Notes: generated from the letters alone by a model not told the origin. Positions 8,396 through 17,552 are shown, counted from the first letter of the stretch. The stretch: DNA of 64,000 nt from Streptomyces ochraceiscleroticus (GCF_000720485.1 NZ_JOAX01000001.1:372001-436000), one strand, 5' to 3'. Numbers and translations: made by a program.

Positions 8396-9418
8396 ATGCC
8401 CATCGCAACCCCCGAGATCTACAACGAGATGCTCGACCGGGCGAAGGCAGGCAAGTTCGCCTACCCGGCCATCAACGTGACCTCGACGCAGACGCTGCAC
8501 GCGGCGCTGCGCGGTTTCGCCGAGGCCGAGAGCGACGGCATCATCCAGATCTCCACCGGTGGTGCGGAGTTCCTGGGCGGCCAGTACAGCAAGGACATGG
8601 TGACCGGCGCCGTCGCCCTGGCCGAGTTCGCGCACGTCGTGGCCGCGAAGTACGACATCACCGTCGCGCTGCACACCGACCACTGCCCCAAGGACAAGCT
8701 GGACGGCTACGTCCGCCCGCTGCTCGACATCTCCGCCGAGCGCGTGGCCAAGGGCCAGAACCCGCTCTTCCAGTCGCACATGTGGGACGGCTCGGCCGAG
8801 ACCCTGGCCGACAACCTGGCCATCGGCCAGGAGCTGCTCGCCAAGGCCGCCGCCGCCAAGATCATCCTCGAGGTCGAGATCACCCCGACCGGCGGCGAGG
8901 AGGACGGCGTCACCCACGAGATCAACGACGAGCTGTACACCACCGTCGACGACGCGCTGCGCACCGCCGAGGCGCTGGGCCTGGGCGAGAAGGGCCGCTA
9001 CCTGCTCGCCGCCTCCTTCGGCAATGTGCACGGCGTCTACAAGCCGGGCAACGTCGTCCTCCGCCCCGAGCTCCTCAAGGACCTCCAGGAGGGCGTCGGC
9101 GCCAAGTACGGCAAGACCTCCCCGTTCGACTTCGTCTTCCACGGCGGCTCCGGCTCCACCGAGCAGGAGATCGCCACCGCGCTGGAGAACGGCGTCGTGA
9201 AGATGAACCTGGACACCGACACCCAGTACGCCTTCACCCGTCCGATCGCGGACCACATGTTCCGCAACTACGACGGCGTCCTGAAGGTCGACGGCGAGGT
9301 CGGCAACAAGAAGACCTACGACCCGCGGAGCTGGGGCAAGCTGGCCGAGGCCGGCATGGCCAAGCGCGTCACCGAGGCGTGCGCCAACCTGCGCTCCACG
9401 GGCACCAAGATCAAGTAA
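8396..9418 (+). CDS. fba: Class II fructose-bisphosphate aldolase
   Basis: 340 residues; cleaves fructose 1,6-bisphosphate in glycolysis and runs in reverse in gluconeogenesis. Zn/catalytic motifs are visible: LHTDHCPKD (catalytic Asp and Zn His), the ASFGNVHGVYKPGN His, and FVFHGGSGST, which holds a further Zn His and the phosphate-binding glycines. The chosen ATG is preceded by AAGGAG (8383-8388) at 7 bases, and the longer upstream frame is not needed. The late NLDTDTQYAF block is typical of the long bacterial class IIa type. A 17-bp-stem terminator follows. Confidence 0.95.
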   Translation: MPIATPEIYNEMLDRAKAGKFAYPAINVTSTQTLHAALRGFAEAESDGIIQISTGGAEFLGGQYSKDMVTGAVALAEFAHVVAAKYDITVALHTDHCPKDKLDGYVRPLLDISAERVAKGQNPLFQSHMWDGSAETLADNLAIGQELLAKAAAAKIILEVEITPTGGEEDGVTHEINDELYTTVDDALRTAEALGLGEKGRYLLAASFGNVHGVYKPGNVVLRPELLKDLQEGVGAKYGKTSPFDFVFHGGSGSTEQEIATALENGVVKMNLDTDTQYAFTRPIADHMFRNYDGVLKVDGEVGNKKTYDPRSWGKLAEAGMAKRVTEACANLRSTGTKIK

Positions 9419-9460
9419 CGCCGCCGCGCGCGCTGCACCGGCGCGCGCAGCGGAGTACCC

Positions 9461-9505
9461 CGGAGGGCCCCGTACGCATCAGGAACACGCGTACGGGGCC
9501 CTCCG
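9461..9505 (+). terminator. Terminator hairpin after fba
   Basis: Arms CGGAGGGCCCCGTACGC and its exact complement form a 17-bp stem with an 11-base loop. There is no strong T-run, as is common in Streptomyces. Confidence 0.7.
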
Positions 9506-9590
9506 CGCGCGTGCCCGGTCCTCCGTGCGCCCGGCCGAAGGGACACCGCCGGGGCGTCACCGACCGCGAGTACCAGGCAGACTTGGAACC

Positions 9591-10004
9591 ATGGCCATTC
9601 ACGAGAACCTGCTCGGGGGACCGCCCCCGACCCATCTGCCCGACGACCCGGAGCCCCGCGAGCTGCTCGCGGCGGGCACCGCACCGGCCGACGTCGCCGC
9701 GAAGTACCCGGCGTCCTCGCTGGTCTGGGCACAGCTCGCGGACGACGCCTTCCAGGCCGGCCGTACCGTCGAGTCGTACGCGTACGCCCGTACCGGCTAC
9801 CACCGCGGCCTGGACGCGCTGCGCCGGGCCGGCTGGAAGGGCCATGGCCCGGTCCCGTTCGAGCACGAGCCGAACCGCGGCTTCCTGCGGGCCCTGCACG
9901 CACTCGCCCGCGCCGCCCAGGCGATCGGCGAGCAGGAGGAGTACGAGCGCTGCACGGCGTTCCTGCGCGAGTCCTCGCCGACCGCGGCCGACACGCTCTC
10001 CTGA
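9591..10004 (+). CDS. DUF3151 family protein
   Basis: A 137-residue cytoplasmic protein beginning MAIHENLLGGPPPTHLPDDPEPRELL. It matches DUF3151, a small actinobacterial family with a TPR-like helical core (VAAKYPASSLVWAQLADDAFQAGRTVESYAYARTGYHRGLDALRRAGWKG). The function is unknown. It commonly follows fba in actinobacteria as far as I recall, and here it lies 172 bases after it but behind a terminator, so it probably has its own promoter. The in-frame start at 9525 lacks support; the ATG at 9591 fits the family N-terminus. Confidence 0.75.
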   Translation: MAIHENLLGGPPPTHLPDDPEPRELLAAGTAPADVAAKYPASSLVWAQLADDAFQAGRTVESYAYARTGYHRGLDALRRAGWKGHGPVPFEHEPNRGFLRALHALARAAQAIGEQEEYERCTAFLRESSPTAADTLS

Positions 10005-10123
10005 GAGGGAAGCCCCCTACCGAGATGACCGCTCAGGGCCGGCCGGCCGACGTGTTCCGGCCGGTCCTGAGCCGTTGGAGGGCCTCCGGGTCGGCCGGGT
10101 CGGCCCTTGCCAAACCCCGGGGA

Positions 10124-10142
10124 GTTGCGGAAGATGCGCAAC
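10124..10142. promoter_or_regulatory. Inverted repeat upstream of the kynurenine genes
   Basis: GTTGCG and CGCAAC are separated by seven bases that include an AAGATG, about 100 bases before the dioxygenase start. This could be an operator over a promoter; no regulator gene is adjacent. Confidence 0.3.
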
Positions 10143-10239
10143 AGGTCCGGTGAGCCGGGCCTGACGAGGGGACCGGGGCTCCGATGCCGACAGGAAGGGG
10201 CGGACCGCTACCCGGAGGCATGCATCACGAGGAGTTCTG

Positions 10240-11136
10240 ATGTCGCACTCGTCATCAGCGTCCCAGGCGTCCCCGTCCCCGGAGCCGGCCCCGCAGCCGG
10301 CCCCGAGCTGCCCGTTCGGGCAGGCGGAGGCGGACCCGAACCTGGACTTCAAGGGCACCACGCCGTACGAGGACTATGTACAGGCGGAGCTGCTCACCCA
10401 CGCCCAGCACCTGCTCTCCGACGACCCCGGAGAGATGGCCTTCCTGGTGACCACCCAGGTCATGGAGCTGTGGTTCACCGTCATCGTCCACGAGTGGCAC
10501 ACCGCCGCGCAGGCCCTGCGCAGCGAGGACCTGCCCACCGCGATGGACGCGCTGCGCCGCTCCACGTACGAGCTGGAGGCCCTGAACGCCGCGTGGAAGC
10601 CGCTGGCCCGGCTGACCCCGGCGCAGTTCAACGCCTACCGCGGGGCGCTCGGCGAGGGCTCCGGCTTCCAGTCCGCGATGTACCGGCGGCTGGAGTTCCT
10701 GCTCGGCGAGAAGTCCGCGTCGATGCTCGTCCCGCACCGCGGCGCGCCCCGCGAGTACGCCGAGCTGGAGAAGGCGCTGCACGAGCCGAGCCTGTGGGAC
10801 GAGGTGCTGCGGCTGCTGGACCGCCGGGGGTACGCGATCCCGGTGTCCGTACTGCACCGCGACCCCACGCTCAAGTACGAGCCGCACCCGGCCGTCGAGG
10901 CGGCCTGGACGGAGATCTACGTCGGCGATCCGGAGAACGAGCTGGTCAGGCTGGGCGAGGCCCTCACGGACGTCGCCGAACTGGTCTGGCGATGGCGCAA
11001 CGATCACTTGGTGGCGACCCGCCGCGCGATGGGCGCGAAGATGGGCACGGGCGGTTCGTCCGGCGTGGCCTGGCTGGAGAAGCGGGCCCGCAAAAACGTC
11101 TTTCCGGAGCTGTGGACGGCACGCAGCCATGTCTGA
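10240..11136 (+). CDS. kynA: Tryptophan 2,3-dioxygenase family protein
   Basis: 298 residues; heme enzyme that opens the indole ring of L-Trp to give N-formylkynurenine. Family motifs are FKGTTPYEDYVQAELL, the substrate-pocket helix FLVTTQVMELWFTVIVHEW, FQSAMYRRLEFLLG, and the C-terminal LVWRWRNDHLVATRRAMGAKMGTGGSSGVAWL with the presumed proximal heme His and the Gly/Ser loop. A GAGGAG site precedes the ATG. It is the first gene of a Trp-to-anthranilate cluster with kynureninase and formamidase downstream. Confidence 0.88.
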   Translation: MSHSSSASQASPSPEPAPQPAPSCPFGQAEADPNLDFKGTTPYEDYVQAELLTHAQHLLSDDPGEMAFLVTTQVMELWFTVIVHEWHTAAQALRSEDLPTAMDALRRSTYELEALNAAWKPLARLTPAQFNAYRGALGEGSGFQSAMYRRLEFLLGEKSASMLVPHRGAPREYAELEKALHEPSLWDEVLRLLDRRGYAIPVSVLHRDPTLKYEPHPAVEAAWTEIYVGDPENELVRLGEALTDVAELVWRWRNDHLVATRRAMGAKMGTGGSSGVAWLEKRARKNVFPELWTARSHV

Positions 11137-11178
11137 GCGGCCCGGCCGAGGCACTCGGCCCCGCCTGAGGGGGCACTC

Positions 11179-12660
11179 GTGACGGAGCGGCCACTCATGA
11201 CCGACGAGGAAGCCGGGTCCGAGTGGCTCCTCACGACCGAGCGATGCGGCGCTGTCCGCGCGGAGGGTGACAACGAGGTGCAGCAGAACGAGAGCGCCGG
11301 TGCCGGCGTGCCCACCGAGAGAATCGATACTCCTGCCGAGGGCGGCGCGCTGATCGCCCGCACCGTCGCCGCGGCCGCCGTCCGCGACGACCTCGCCGCT
11401 CGGGCCGCGCAACTGGACGCCGAGGACCCGCTGCGCGGCAAGCGCGCGGAATTCGTCCTCGACGAGGCGGTCTACCTCGACGGCAACTCCCTCGGCGCGC
11501 TGCCGCAGGCGGTCCCCGAGCGGGTCCGCGAGGTCGTCGCCCGCGAGTGGGGCGAGCTGCGCATCCGCTCCTGGTCGGAGTCCGGCTGGTGGACCGCGCC
11601 CGAGCGGATCGGTGACCGTATCGCCCCGCTCCTCGGCGCGGCCCCCGGGCAGGTCGTGGTCGGCGACTCCACCAGCATCAACGTCTTCAAGGCGCTGGTC
11701 GCTGCCGTACGCATGGCCGACGAGACCGGCCCGGCGGTGGACGGCGTGCCCCGGGACGAGATCCTGGTCGACGCCGCGACCTTCCCGACCGACGGCTACA
11801 TCGCGCAGTCCGTGGCCCGGCTCACCGGCCGTACGCTGCGCCCCGTGGAGGCGGGCAAGATCCCCGCCGAGGTGTCGGACCGTACCGCCGTCGCGCTGGT
11901 CAACCACGTCGACTACCGCTCCGGCCGGCTCAACGACCTGCCCAGGATCACCGCCGCGCTGCACGAAGCGGGCGCGCTCGCCGTCTGGGACCTGTGCCAC
12001 AGCGCGGGCGCGCTGCCGGTCGGCCTGGACGCGCACGGCGTCGACCTCGCGGTGGGCTGCACGTACAAGTACCTCAACGGCGGCCCCGGCGCGCCCGCGT
12101 ACCTGTACGTACGCGCCGAGCACCAAGCGCGCTTCGACTCCCCGCTCCCCGGCTGGAACTCGCACGCCGACCCCTTCGGCATGAACCCCGAGTACGTACC
12201 GGCGGCGGGCATCGAACGCGCCCGGGTCGGCACCCCGGACATCCTGTCGCTGCTCGCCCTGGAGGCCGCGCTGGAGGTCTGGGAAGGCGTGGCCGTCGAG
12301 GACGTACGGGCCAAGAGCCTCGCGCTGAGCGACTTCTTCCTGGAGTGCGTGCGGGCGTACGTGCCGCGCGGCAGGGTGCGGTCGGTGACGCCGGAGCCGC
12401 ACGACGAGCGCGGCAGCCAGGTCGCGCTGGAGTGCGCGGGCGCCGGCGAGGTGATGGGCGAGCTGATCCGGCACGGCGTGATCGGCGACTTCCGCCACCC
12501 CGACGTGCTGCGCTTCGGCTTCACCCCGCTCTACACGTCCTTCGCGGACGCGGAGCGCGCGGCCCGCGTCCTCGCGGAAGTCGTGGCGTACGTACCGGGC
12601 GACGGCACGGCCTCGGCGGTCGCCGCGGGGGCGGCGGAACAGGGGCCTACGACGATGTGA
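11179..12660 (+). CDS. kynU: Kynureninase
   Basis: PLP enzyme cleaving kynurenine to anthranilate and alanine. The PLP lysine is in VGCTYKYLNGGPGAPAYLYV; other family blocks are YLDGNSLGALPQAV, GDSTSINVFKALVA, NHVDYRSGRLNDL and WDLCHSAGALPVGLDAHGVD. As written (GTG at 11179, behind GAGGGGG) it is 493 residues, roughly 70 longer than usual. The extra N-terminus is Glu/Ser-rich and unmatched, so an internal start is possible, for example the GTG at 11278 behind GAGGGTGA. It is 42 bases downstream of the dioxygenase and probably cotranscribed. Confidence 0.88.
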   Translation: MTERPLMTDEEAGSEWLLTTERCGAVRAEGDNEVQQNESAGAGVPTERIDTPAEGGALIARTVAAAAVRDDLAARAAQLDAEDPLRGKRAEFVLDEAVYLDGNSLGALPQAVPERVREVVAREWGELRIRSWSESGWWTAPERIGDRIAPLLGAAPGQVVVGDSTSINVFKALVAAVRMADETGPAVDGVPRDEILVDAATFPTDGYIAQSVARLTGRTLRPVEAGKIPAEVSDRTAVALVNHVDYRSGRLNDLPRITAALHEAGALAVWDLCHSAGALPVGLDAHGVDLAVGCTYKYLNGGPGAPAYLYVRAEHQARFDSPLPGWNSHADPFGMNPEYVPAAGIERARVGTPDILSLLALEAALEVWEGVAVEDVRAKSLALSDFFLECVRAYVPRGRVRSVTPEPHDERGSQVALECAGAGEVMGELIRHGVIGDFRHPDVLRFGFTPLYTSFADAERAARVLAEVVAYVPGDGTASAVAAGAAEQGPTTM

Positions 12661-12750
12661 GGGCTCCGGCGCGAGGGTCGGTGTCGGCAGGGCGGCGTTG
12701 GAGGCCGGCGTGAGGGGGCAGGTGTGGGCGGGGCGGACGAGCGAGGTGGC

Positions 12751-13641
12751 ATGAGCGGGGCGCTGAGCGAGGAAGAGGCGCTGCTGGCGTGCGCGCCCGT
12801 ACCGCCGGACGGCCGGATCGCGTACGGCGACCACCCCGACCAGGTGGTCGACCTGTACCTGCCGCCGGAGCCGCCGCGCGGCCCGCTGACCGTGCTGCTG
12901 CACGGCGGCTTCTGGCGGGTGGCCTACGACCGTACGCACCTCTCACCGCTGGCCGCCGCGCTCGCCCGGGAGGGCCTGCCGGTCGCCCTCGCGGAGTACC
13001 GGCGAGCCGGCGGAGGCGGCGGTTTCCCGGAAACGTTCAACGATGTGACGAACGCGGTACGGGCCGCGGCCGCCGATGCCGGCGAACACGCGTCCGTGAT
13101 CGTCGCCGGGCACTCCGCCGGTGGCCACCTGGCACTCTGGGCGGCCGCCCGGCCGGGTCCGGTCACCGCGGCCGTCGCCATCGCCCCGGTCGCCGACCTC
13201 GCCCGCGCCCACGAACTCCGGCTCAGCGACGGCGCGGTGGCGGAGTTCCTGACCGGGGTTCCGCTACCGGCGGCAGCACCCACCGGCACGGCGGAACGTA
13301 TCGCCGACGGCCACGGCGACGGCATCGCGGCACGTATCGCCGAAGTCGACCCCGTACGGCTGCCACCCCGCGTACCGGTGACGGTGCTGCACGGTACGGA
13401 CGACTCCGATGTACCGGTCGACCTGTCGCGGCGGTACGTCGCGGCGCACCGGGGCACCGCCGCGCCCACCCTGCATGAGCTCCCCGGCGTCGGGCACTAC
13501 GCGGCCGTCACCCCGGGCACGGCGGCGTTCGAAGCGCTGGTGGCAGCGCTGCGGGAGGCGTCCCGGGCGGCGTTCGGAACGGCGTCCGGGCAGGCACGGC
13601 CAGAGGCGCGATCACCGGAGCAGTCCACCCCTGACGAATGA
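12751..13641 (+). CDS. kynB: Alpha/beta hydrolase, probable kynurenine formamidase
   Basis: 296 residues. HGGFW (the HGGxW oxyanion motif typical of the alpha/beta-hydrolase type of kynurenine formamidase), the nucleophile elbow GHSAGGH, a late GTDDSDVP Asp and GVGHYA His make up a complete catalytic set. Together with the flanking dioxygenase and kynureninase this supports N-formylkynurenine hydrolysis. The ATG is preceded by GAGGTGGC; an upstream GTG (12724) is less likely. The stop overlaps an in-frame ATG for the P450 (ATGA at 13638), suggesting coupling. Confidence 0.8.
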   Translation: MSGALSEEEALLACAPVPPDGRIAYGDHPDQVVDLYLPPEPPRGPLTVLLHGGFWRVAYDRTHLSPLAAALAREGLPVALAEYRRAGGGGGFPETFNDVTNAVRAAAADAGEHASVIVAGHSAGGHLALWAAARPGPVTAAVAIAPVADLARAHELRLSDGAVAEFLTGVPLPAAAPTGTAERIADGHGDGIAARIAEVDPVRLPPRVPVTVLHGTDDSDVPVDLSRRYVAAHRGTAAPTLHELPGVGHYAAVTPGTAAFEALVAALREASRAAFGTASGQARPEARSPEQSTPDE

Positions 13642-13655
13642 CGGGTGACCGGCGG

Positions 13656-13661
13656 TACCGT
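13656..13661 (+). promoter_or_regulatory. -10 box TACCGT upstream of the P450
   Basis: TACCGT lies six bases before the ATG at 13668 and inside the end of the preceding transcription unit. It would give a separate leaderless P450 transcript. Confidence 0.45.
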
Positions 13662-13667
13662 CCCTCC

Positions 13668-14882
13668 ATGCCAGCCGCAGCCGCATTCCACCCCTGGGCG
13701 CCCGAGTTCGTCGCCGACCCCTACCCCGGCTTCGCCGAGCTGCGCGCCGCGGGTCGCGTGCACTACTTCCCGCCCAGCAACCAGTGGCTGATACCGCGGC
13801 ACGCGGACGTCAGCGCGCTCCTGCGGGACCGCCGCCTCGGCCGTACGTATCTGCACCGCTTCTCCCACGAGGAGTTCGGCCGTACGCCGCCCCCGCCCGC
13901 GCACGAGCCCTTCCACGTCCTCAACGACAACGGTCTGCTCGACCTCGAGCCGCCGGACCACACCCGCCTGCGCCGCCTGGTGTCGAAGGCGTTCACGCCC
14001 CGCACGGTCGAGCAACTGACGCCTGTCATCGGGCACTTGGTGAATGCCATGGTCAGTGACTTCGTCGCGGCGGGCGGCGGCGACCTGCTGACCGCGATCG
14101 CCGAGCCCCTGCCCGTCGCGGTCATCGCCGAGATGCTCGGTATTCCGGAGGCCGACCGGCCGCTGCTGCGGCCCTGGTCGGCCGCCATCTGCGGAATGTA
14201 CGAGCTGAAGCCGGACGAGGAAACGGCCCGCCGCGCAGTGCAGGCGTCCCTCGAATTCTCCGCGTACCTGCGTGAACTGATCGCCGCCCGGCGCACATCA
14301 CCGGGCGAGGACCTGATCAGCGCCCTGATCGCGGCATACGACGAGGGCGACCGCCTGAACGAACAGGAGATGATCTCCACCTGCGTCCTGCTGCTCAACG
14401 CGGGCCACGAGGCGACGGTCAACACCACGGCCAACGGCTGGCTGGCCCTCTTCCGCCACCCCGAGCAACTGGCCGCGCTGCGCGCCGCACCGGACGCGCT
14501 GCTGCCGACCGCCGTCGAGGAACTGCTCCGGTACGCCACGCCGCTCCAGCTCTTCGAACGCTGGGTGCTGGATGACATCGAGATCGACGGCACGGTGATC
14601 CCGCGCGGCGCCGAGGTCGCCCTCCTCTTCGGCTCGGCCAACCGCGACCCGGCGGTCTTCGACCGGCCGGAGGAGCTGGACCTGTCCCGTACTGACAACC
14701 CGCACGTCTCCCTCGGCGCCGGCATCCACTACTGCCTGGGCGCCCCGCTCGCCCGCCTCGAGCTGACCGCCTCCTTCGGAGCCCTGCTCCGCGCCGCCCC
14801 CTCCCTCCGCCTCACCACCGACCCGTCCTGGAAGCCGAACTTCGTGATCCGGGGCCTGGAGGAACTCCTGGTGGAGGTCTGA
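13668..14882 (+). CDS. Cytochrome P450
   Basis: 404 residues, a soluble bacterial class I P450. The I-helix reads LLNAGHEATVNTTANGW with the usual Glu/Thr pair, the K-helix ExxR lies in VEELLRYATP, and the heme-thiolate loop is SLGAGIHYCLGAPLAR. No ferredoxin or reductase gene is adjacent. Two starts compete: the ATG at 13638 overlaps the hydrolase stop (ATGA coupling), while the ATG at 13668 has a leaderless-type -10. Location after the kynurenine genes hints at oxidation of a tryptophan-derived or aryl substrate, but this is weak inference. Confidence 0.87.
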   Translation: MPAAAAFHPWAPEFVADPYPGFAELRAAGRVHYFPPSNQWLIPRHADVSALLRDRRLGRTYLHRFSHEEFGRTPPPPAHEPFHVLNDNGLLDLEPPDHTRLRRLVSKAFTPRTVEQLTPVIGHLVNAMVSDFVAAGGGDLLTAIAEPLPVAVIAEMLGIPEADRPLLRPWSAAICGMYELKPDEETARRAVQASLEFSAYLRELIAARRTSPGEDLISALIAAYDEGDRLNEQEMISTCVLLLNAGHEATVNTTANGWLALFRHPEQLAALRAAPDALLPTAVEELLRYATPLQLFERWVLDDIEIDGTVIPRGAEVALLFGSANRDPAVFDRPEELDLSRTDNPHVSLGAGIHYCLGAPLARLELTASFGALLRAAPSLRLTTDPSWKPNFVIRGLEELLVEV

Positions 14883-15017
14883 GGAGGCGAGGGCCGGGGG
14901 CGGTAGCGGCGCGTGGGTATTGAGAGGAAGCGTGCGACACGGAGTCCTTGAGGTAGTACTTGAGACGGACCCGCACAGATCCCCACTGGGCCGGACGCCA
15001 CCGCCCGCTCCCGTACC

Positions 15018-15023
15018 TACCGT
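15018..15023 (+). promoter_or_regulatory. -10 box TACCGT of a leaderless transcript (histidine kinase)
   Basis: TACCGT is seven bases before the GTG at 15031 and supports that start rather than codons further upstream. Confidence 0.5.
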
Positions 15024-15030
15024 GGTAGGC

Positions 15031-16899
15031 GTGAACGAGACACCTCAGTACGTCAACGGCGCCCGCGGAAAGCAGGGCGCCGCCGGGCGCGCCGAAGCCC
15101 CGCCCCACCAGGTGCCGCCTCCCGAAGCCCGTTTGGCGAGCGGTGCGCTGCGCGGTCTGCGCCAGGATCTGTTCACCCACGCCTTCGCCTTTCATCCGAT
15201 GCTCCCACTGGACGGCGCGAGGGCGGCCGGCTGGGTGCCCTGGCTGCCGCCCCGGATCGGCCGGTGCCTGCGCTGGCTCCCGCACGCGCTCGTCATCGGC
15301 TTCGCCGCCTGCGTACTGCTGGCCGTCTCCGCCACGACGGGCGGCTCCGGCCCGTCGTTGCTGCTGCTGGTCTTCGGCGTACTCGTCGCGGGGCCGCCGG
15401 CGATGACGCTCGTCCGCCCGGTCGGGGCGTTCTGGGTGTCGCTGCTGGCCGTATGCCTCGGGCTCCTGGCAGGAGACTTCTCCTGGGAGATCGCGTTCGT
15501 CACCCACGTCGGAACGATGACGCTGGTCGTCCTGCGTACCCGGCCGCGACTGGCACCGGGGATGTGGGTGGTGACGTTCGCCGTCCTCGCGCCCGGGGTC
15601 GCGGTGGTCGGCATCGGTGGTGGGTCGGTGCTGGCGCCGCTGGCGGTCATGAGCGGGATCGTCCTGCTGGCGGCCGCGGCCGTACGCGCCTGGCGCGAGG
15701 AGCGGCAGCAGGTCGTGGAGACCCGTACGGTCACCGCTGAGGAGCGGTCGCGGCGCACCCTCCTGGAGGAACGCGCGACCATCGCCCGCGAGCTGCACGA
15801 TGTCGTCGCGCACCACATGTCGGTGATCGCCATCCAGGCGGAGGCCGCGCCGTACCGTATGCGGGACACGCCGCCCGAGCTGGCCACCGCCTTCTCCACG
15901 ATCCGCGAGAACGCCGTGGCGGCACTCACCGAACTGCGGCGCATCCTGGGCGTCGTACGCTCCGAGGACCCGGACGCCTTCGCCGGTCCGGAGGCGCCGC
16001 AGCCGACCCTCGCCGATCTGGACGCGCTGCTGGAGAGCGTGCGCGGCGCGGGGCTGACCGTCGCGGCGGTGGTGACGGGGGCGGTACGGCCGCTGCCGCA
16101 GGGCGTCGAACTGTCGGCGTACCGCATCGTCCAGGAAGCGCTGAGCAACACGCTGCGGCACGCACCGGGCGCGGAGGCACGGGTCGAAGTCGCGTACGTC
16201 CTGGGCGGTCTCGGTCTCCGCATCGTCAACGGCCCCCCGAACCGCCTGGCCAAGCCGTCCCCCGGCGCGGGCCACGGCGTCCTCGGCATGCACGAACGCG
16301 TCGGCATGCTCAACGGCGACATGACCAACGGCCCCACGCCCGACGGCGGATACGAGGTCACGGTCTTCCTCCCGGCATCAGCCGTGAAAACCCCCGCAAC
16401 ACCGTCGCCAGCCGCGGCCTCAGCCCCGACCACGTCACCGACACCGGCTCCCGCCGCGAAACCGTCCCCGGCCGCGACACCGTCCCCGGTTCGGGCCACA
16501 GGCCCGGCCGCGCCTTCGGGTCCGGCCTCGGCGGCGTCACCGACACCGGCCCCGTCCTCGGCTTCAGCCCCGGCCGCGACGCCGTCCCCGGTTCGGGCCT
16601 CAGCCCCGGCCGCGCCTGCGGACCCGGCCCCGGCCGTGTCACCGACACCGGCCCCGGCCTCAGTCCCGGCTGCGGACCCAGCCTCGGCCCCGGCCGCGGA
16701 CCCAGCCCCGGCCCCGGCCGTGTCACCGACACCGGCCCCGGCCTCAGTCCCGGCTGCGGACCCAGCCCCGGCCCCGGCCGCGCCTTCGGCCCCGCCCGCG
16801 GGCCCGGATTCATCGTCCCGACCGGACTCCCCCATCTCCCCGGCCTCCCCCATCTCCTCATCCCCCACTTCCCCCTCCCCGGAGAGGCCGCAAGCATGA
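15031..16899 (+). CDS. NarL-type sensor histidine kinase with repetitive Pro/Ala tail
   Basis: 622 residues. Four to five hydrophobic helices (about 75-220) are followed by a HisKA_3 dimerisation/phosphoacceptor segment (TIARELHDVVAHHMSVIAIQ), an N-box (RIVQEALSNTLRHAPG) and a G-box (GAGHGVLGMHERVGMLNGDM). After the ATPase domain comes an unusual ~165-residue tail of Pro, Ala and Ser with a 28-residue repeat. No cytoplasmic sensing domain is evident, so the signal is probably sensed in or at the membrane. The stop overlaps the response regulator start by ATGA, so the pair is coupled. Confidence 0.87.
   Translation: MNETPQYVNGARGKQGAAGRAEAPPHQVPPPEARLASGALRGLRQDLFTHAFAFHPMLPLDGARAAGWVPWLPPRIGRCLRWLPHALVIGFAACVLLAVSATTGGSGPSLLLLVFGVLVAGPPAMTLVRPVGAFWVSLLAVCLGLLAGDFSWEIAFVTHVGTMTLVVLRTRPRLAPGMWVVTFAVLAPGVAVVGIGGGSVLAPLAVMSGIVLLAAAAVRAWREERQQVVETRTVTAEERSRRTLLEERATIARELHDVVAHHMSVIAIQAEAAPYRMRDTPPELATAFSTIRENAVAALTELRRILGVVRSEDPDAFAGPEAPQPTLADLDALLESVRGAGLTVAAVVTGAVRPLPQGVELSAYRIVQEALSNTLRHAPGAEARVEVAYVLGGLGLRIVNGPPNRLAKPSPGAGHGVLGMHERVGMLNGDMTNGPTPDGGYEVTVFLPASAVKTPATPSPAAASAPTTSPTPAPAAKPSPAATPSPVRATGPAAPSGPASAASPTPAPSSASAPAATPSPVRASAPAAPADPAPAVSPTPAPASVPAADPASAPAADPAPAPAVSPTPAPASVPAADPAPAPAAPSAPPAGPDSSSRPDSPISPASPISSSPTSPSPERPQA
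16627..16767 (+). repeat. 84-base period direct repeat inside the kinase tail
   Basis: A 57-base stretch beginning GCCCCGGCCGTGTCACCGAC occurs at 16627-16683 and again, identical, at 16711-16767. The period is a multiple of three, so copy-number change would keep the frame. Confidence 0.8.
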
Positions 16900-17552
16900 T
16901 CAAGGTCCTGATCGTCGACGACCAGGTCATGGTCCGCGAAGGCTTCTCCGTCCTCCTCAATGCGATGCCGGACATCGAGGTCGTGGGCGAGGCGGTGAAC
17001 GGCCGCGACGCGGTCCACAAGGTCGCCGCCCTGCACCCGGACGTGGTCCTGATGGACATCCGCATGCCGGAGGTCAACGGCCTCGAAGCGACCCGCGAGA
17101 TCGTCGCCGCCGACGCGGACGCCAAGGTGCTCGTGCTGACCACCTTCGACCTGGACGAGTACGTGTACCAAGCGCTCCGCGTCGGAGCCAGCGGCTTCCT
17201 CCTCAAGGACGCCTCCGCCGGCCAGCTCGCCGACGGCGTACGGATCGTGGCAGCCGGCGAAGCGCTGCTCGCACCGGCCATCACCAAGCGGCTGATCTCG
17301 GAGTTCTCCCGCCTGGGCGCTCCCCGTCCACCCGCCCAGGAACGCATCGGTGATCTCACCGAACGGGAGACCGAGGTCCTGGTACTGGTCGCCCAGGGCC
17401 TCTCCAACGGCGAGATCGCCGCCCACCTCGTCGTGGCCGAATCCACGATCAAGACGCACGTCAGCCGCATCCTGGTGAAGCTCGGCCTCCGAGACCGCAC
17501 CCAAGCCGCCGTCTTCGCCTACGAAACCCGCCTGGTCACCCCGGGCCTCTGA
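16896..17552 (+). CDS. NarL/FixJ family response regulator
   Basis: 218 residues. The receiver domain begins MIKVLIVDDQVMVREGF (acidic pocket Asp8/Asp9), the phosphoacceptor Asp is in PDVVLMDIRMP, and the switch residues are in VLTTFDLDEY with Lys in FLLKDAS. The C-terminal LuxR-type HTH is LTERETEVLVLVAQGLSNGEIAAHLVVAESTIKTHV. It pairs with the preceding kinase. No target is evident, but the convergent ABC exporter is adjacent. Confidence 0.9.
   Translation: MIKVLIVDDQVMVREGFSVLLNAMPDIEVVGEAVNGRDAVHKVAALHPDVVLMDIRMPEVNGLEATREIVAADADAKVLVLTTFDLDEYVYQALRVGASGFLLKDASAGQLADGVRIVAAGEALLAPAITKRLISEFSRLGAPRPPAQERIGDLTERETEVLVLVAQGLSNGEIAAHLVVAESTIKTHVSRILVKLGLRDRTQAAVFAYETRLVTPGL

Noticed and set aside
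16627..16767. Repeat array that might suggest CRISPR or a mobile repeat
   Set aside because: The repeats are in frame within a coding low-complexity tail, have no spacers of constant size and no cas genes nearby.
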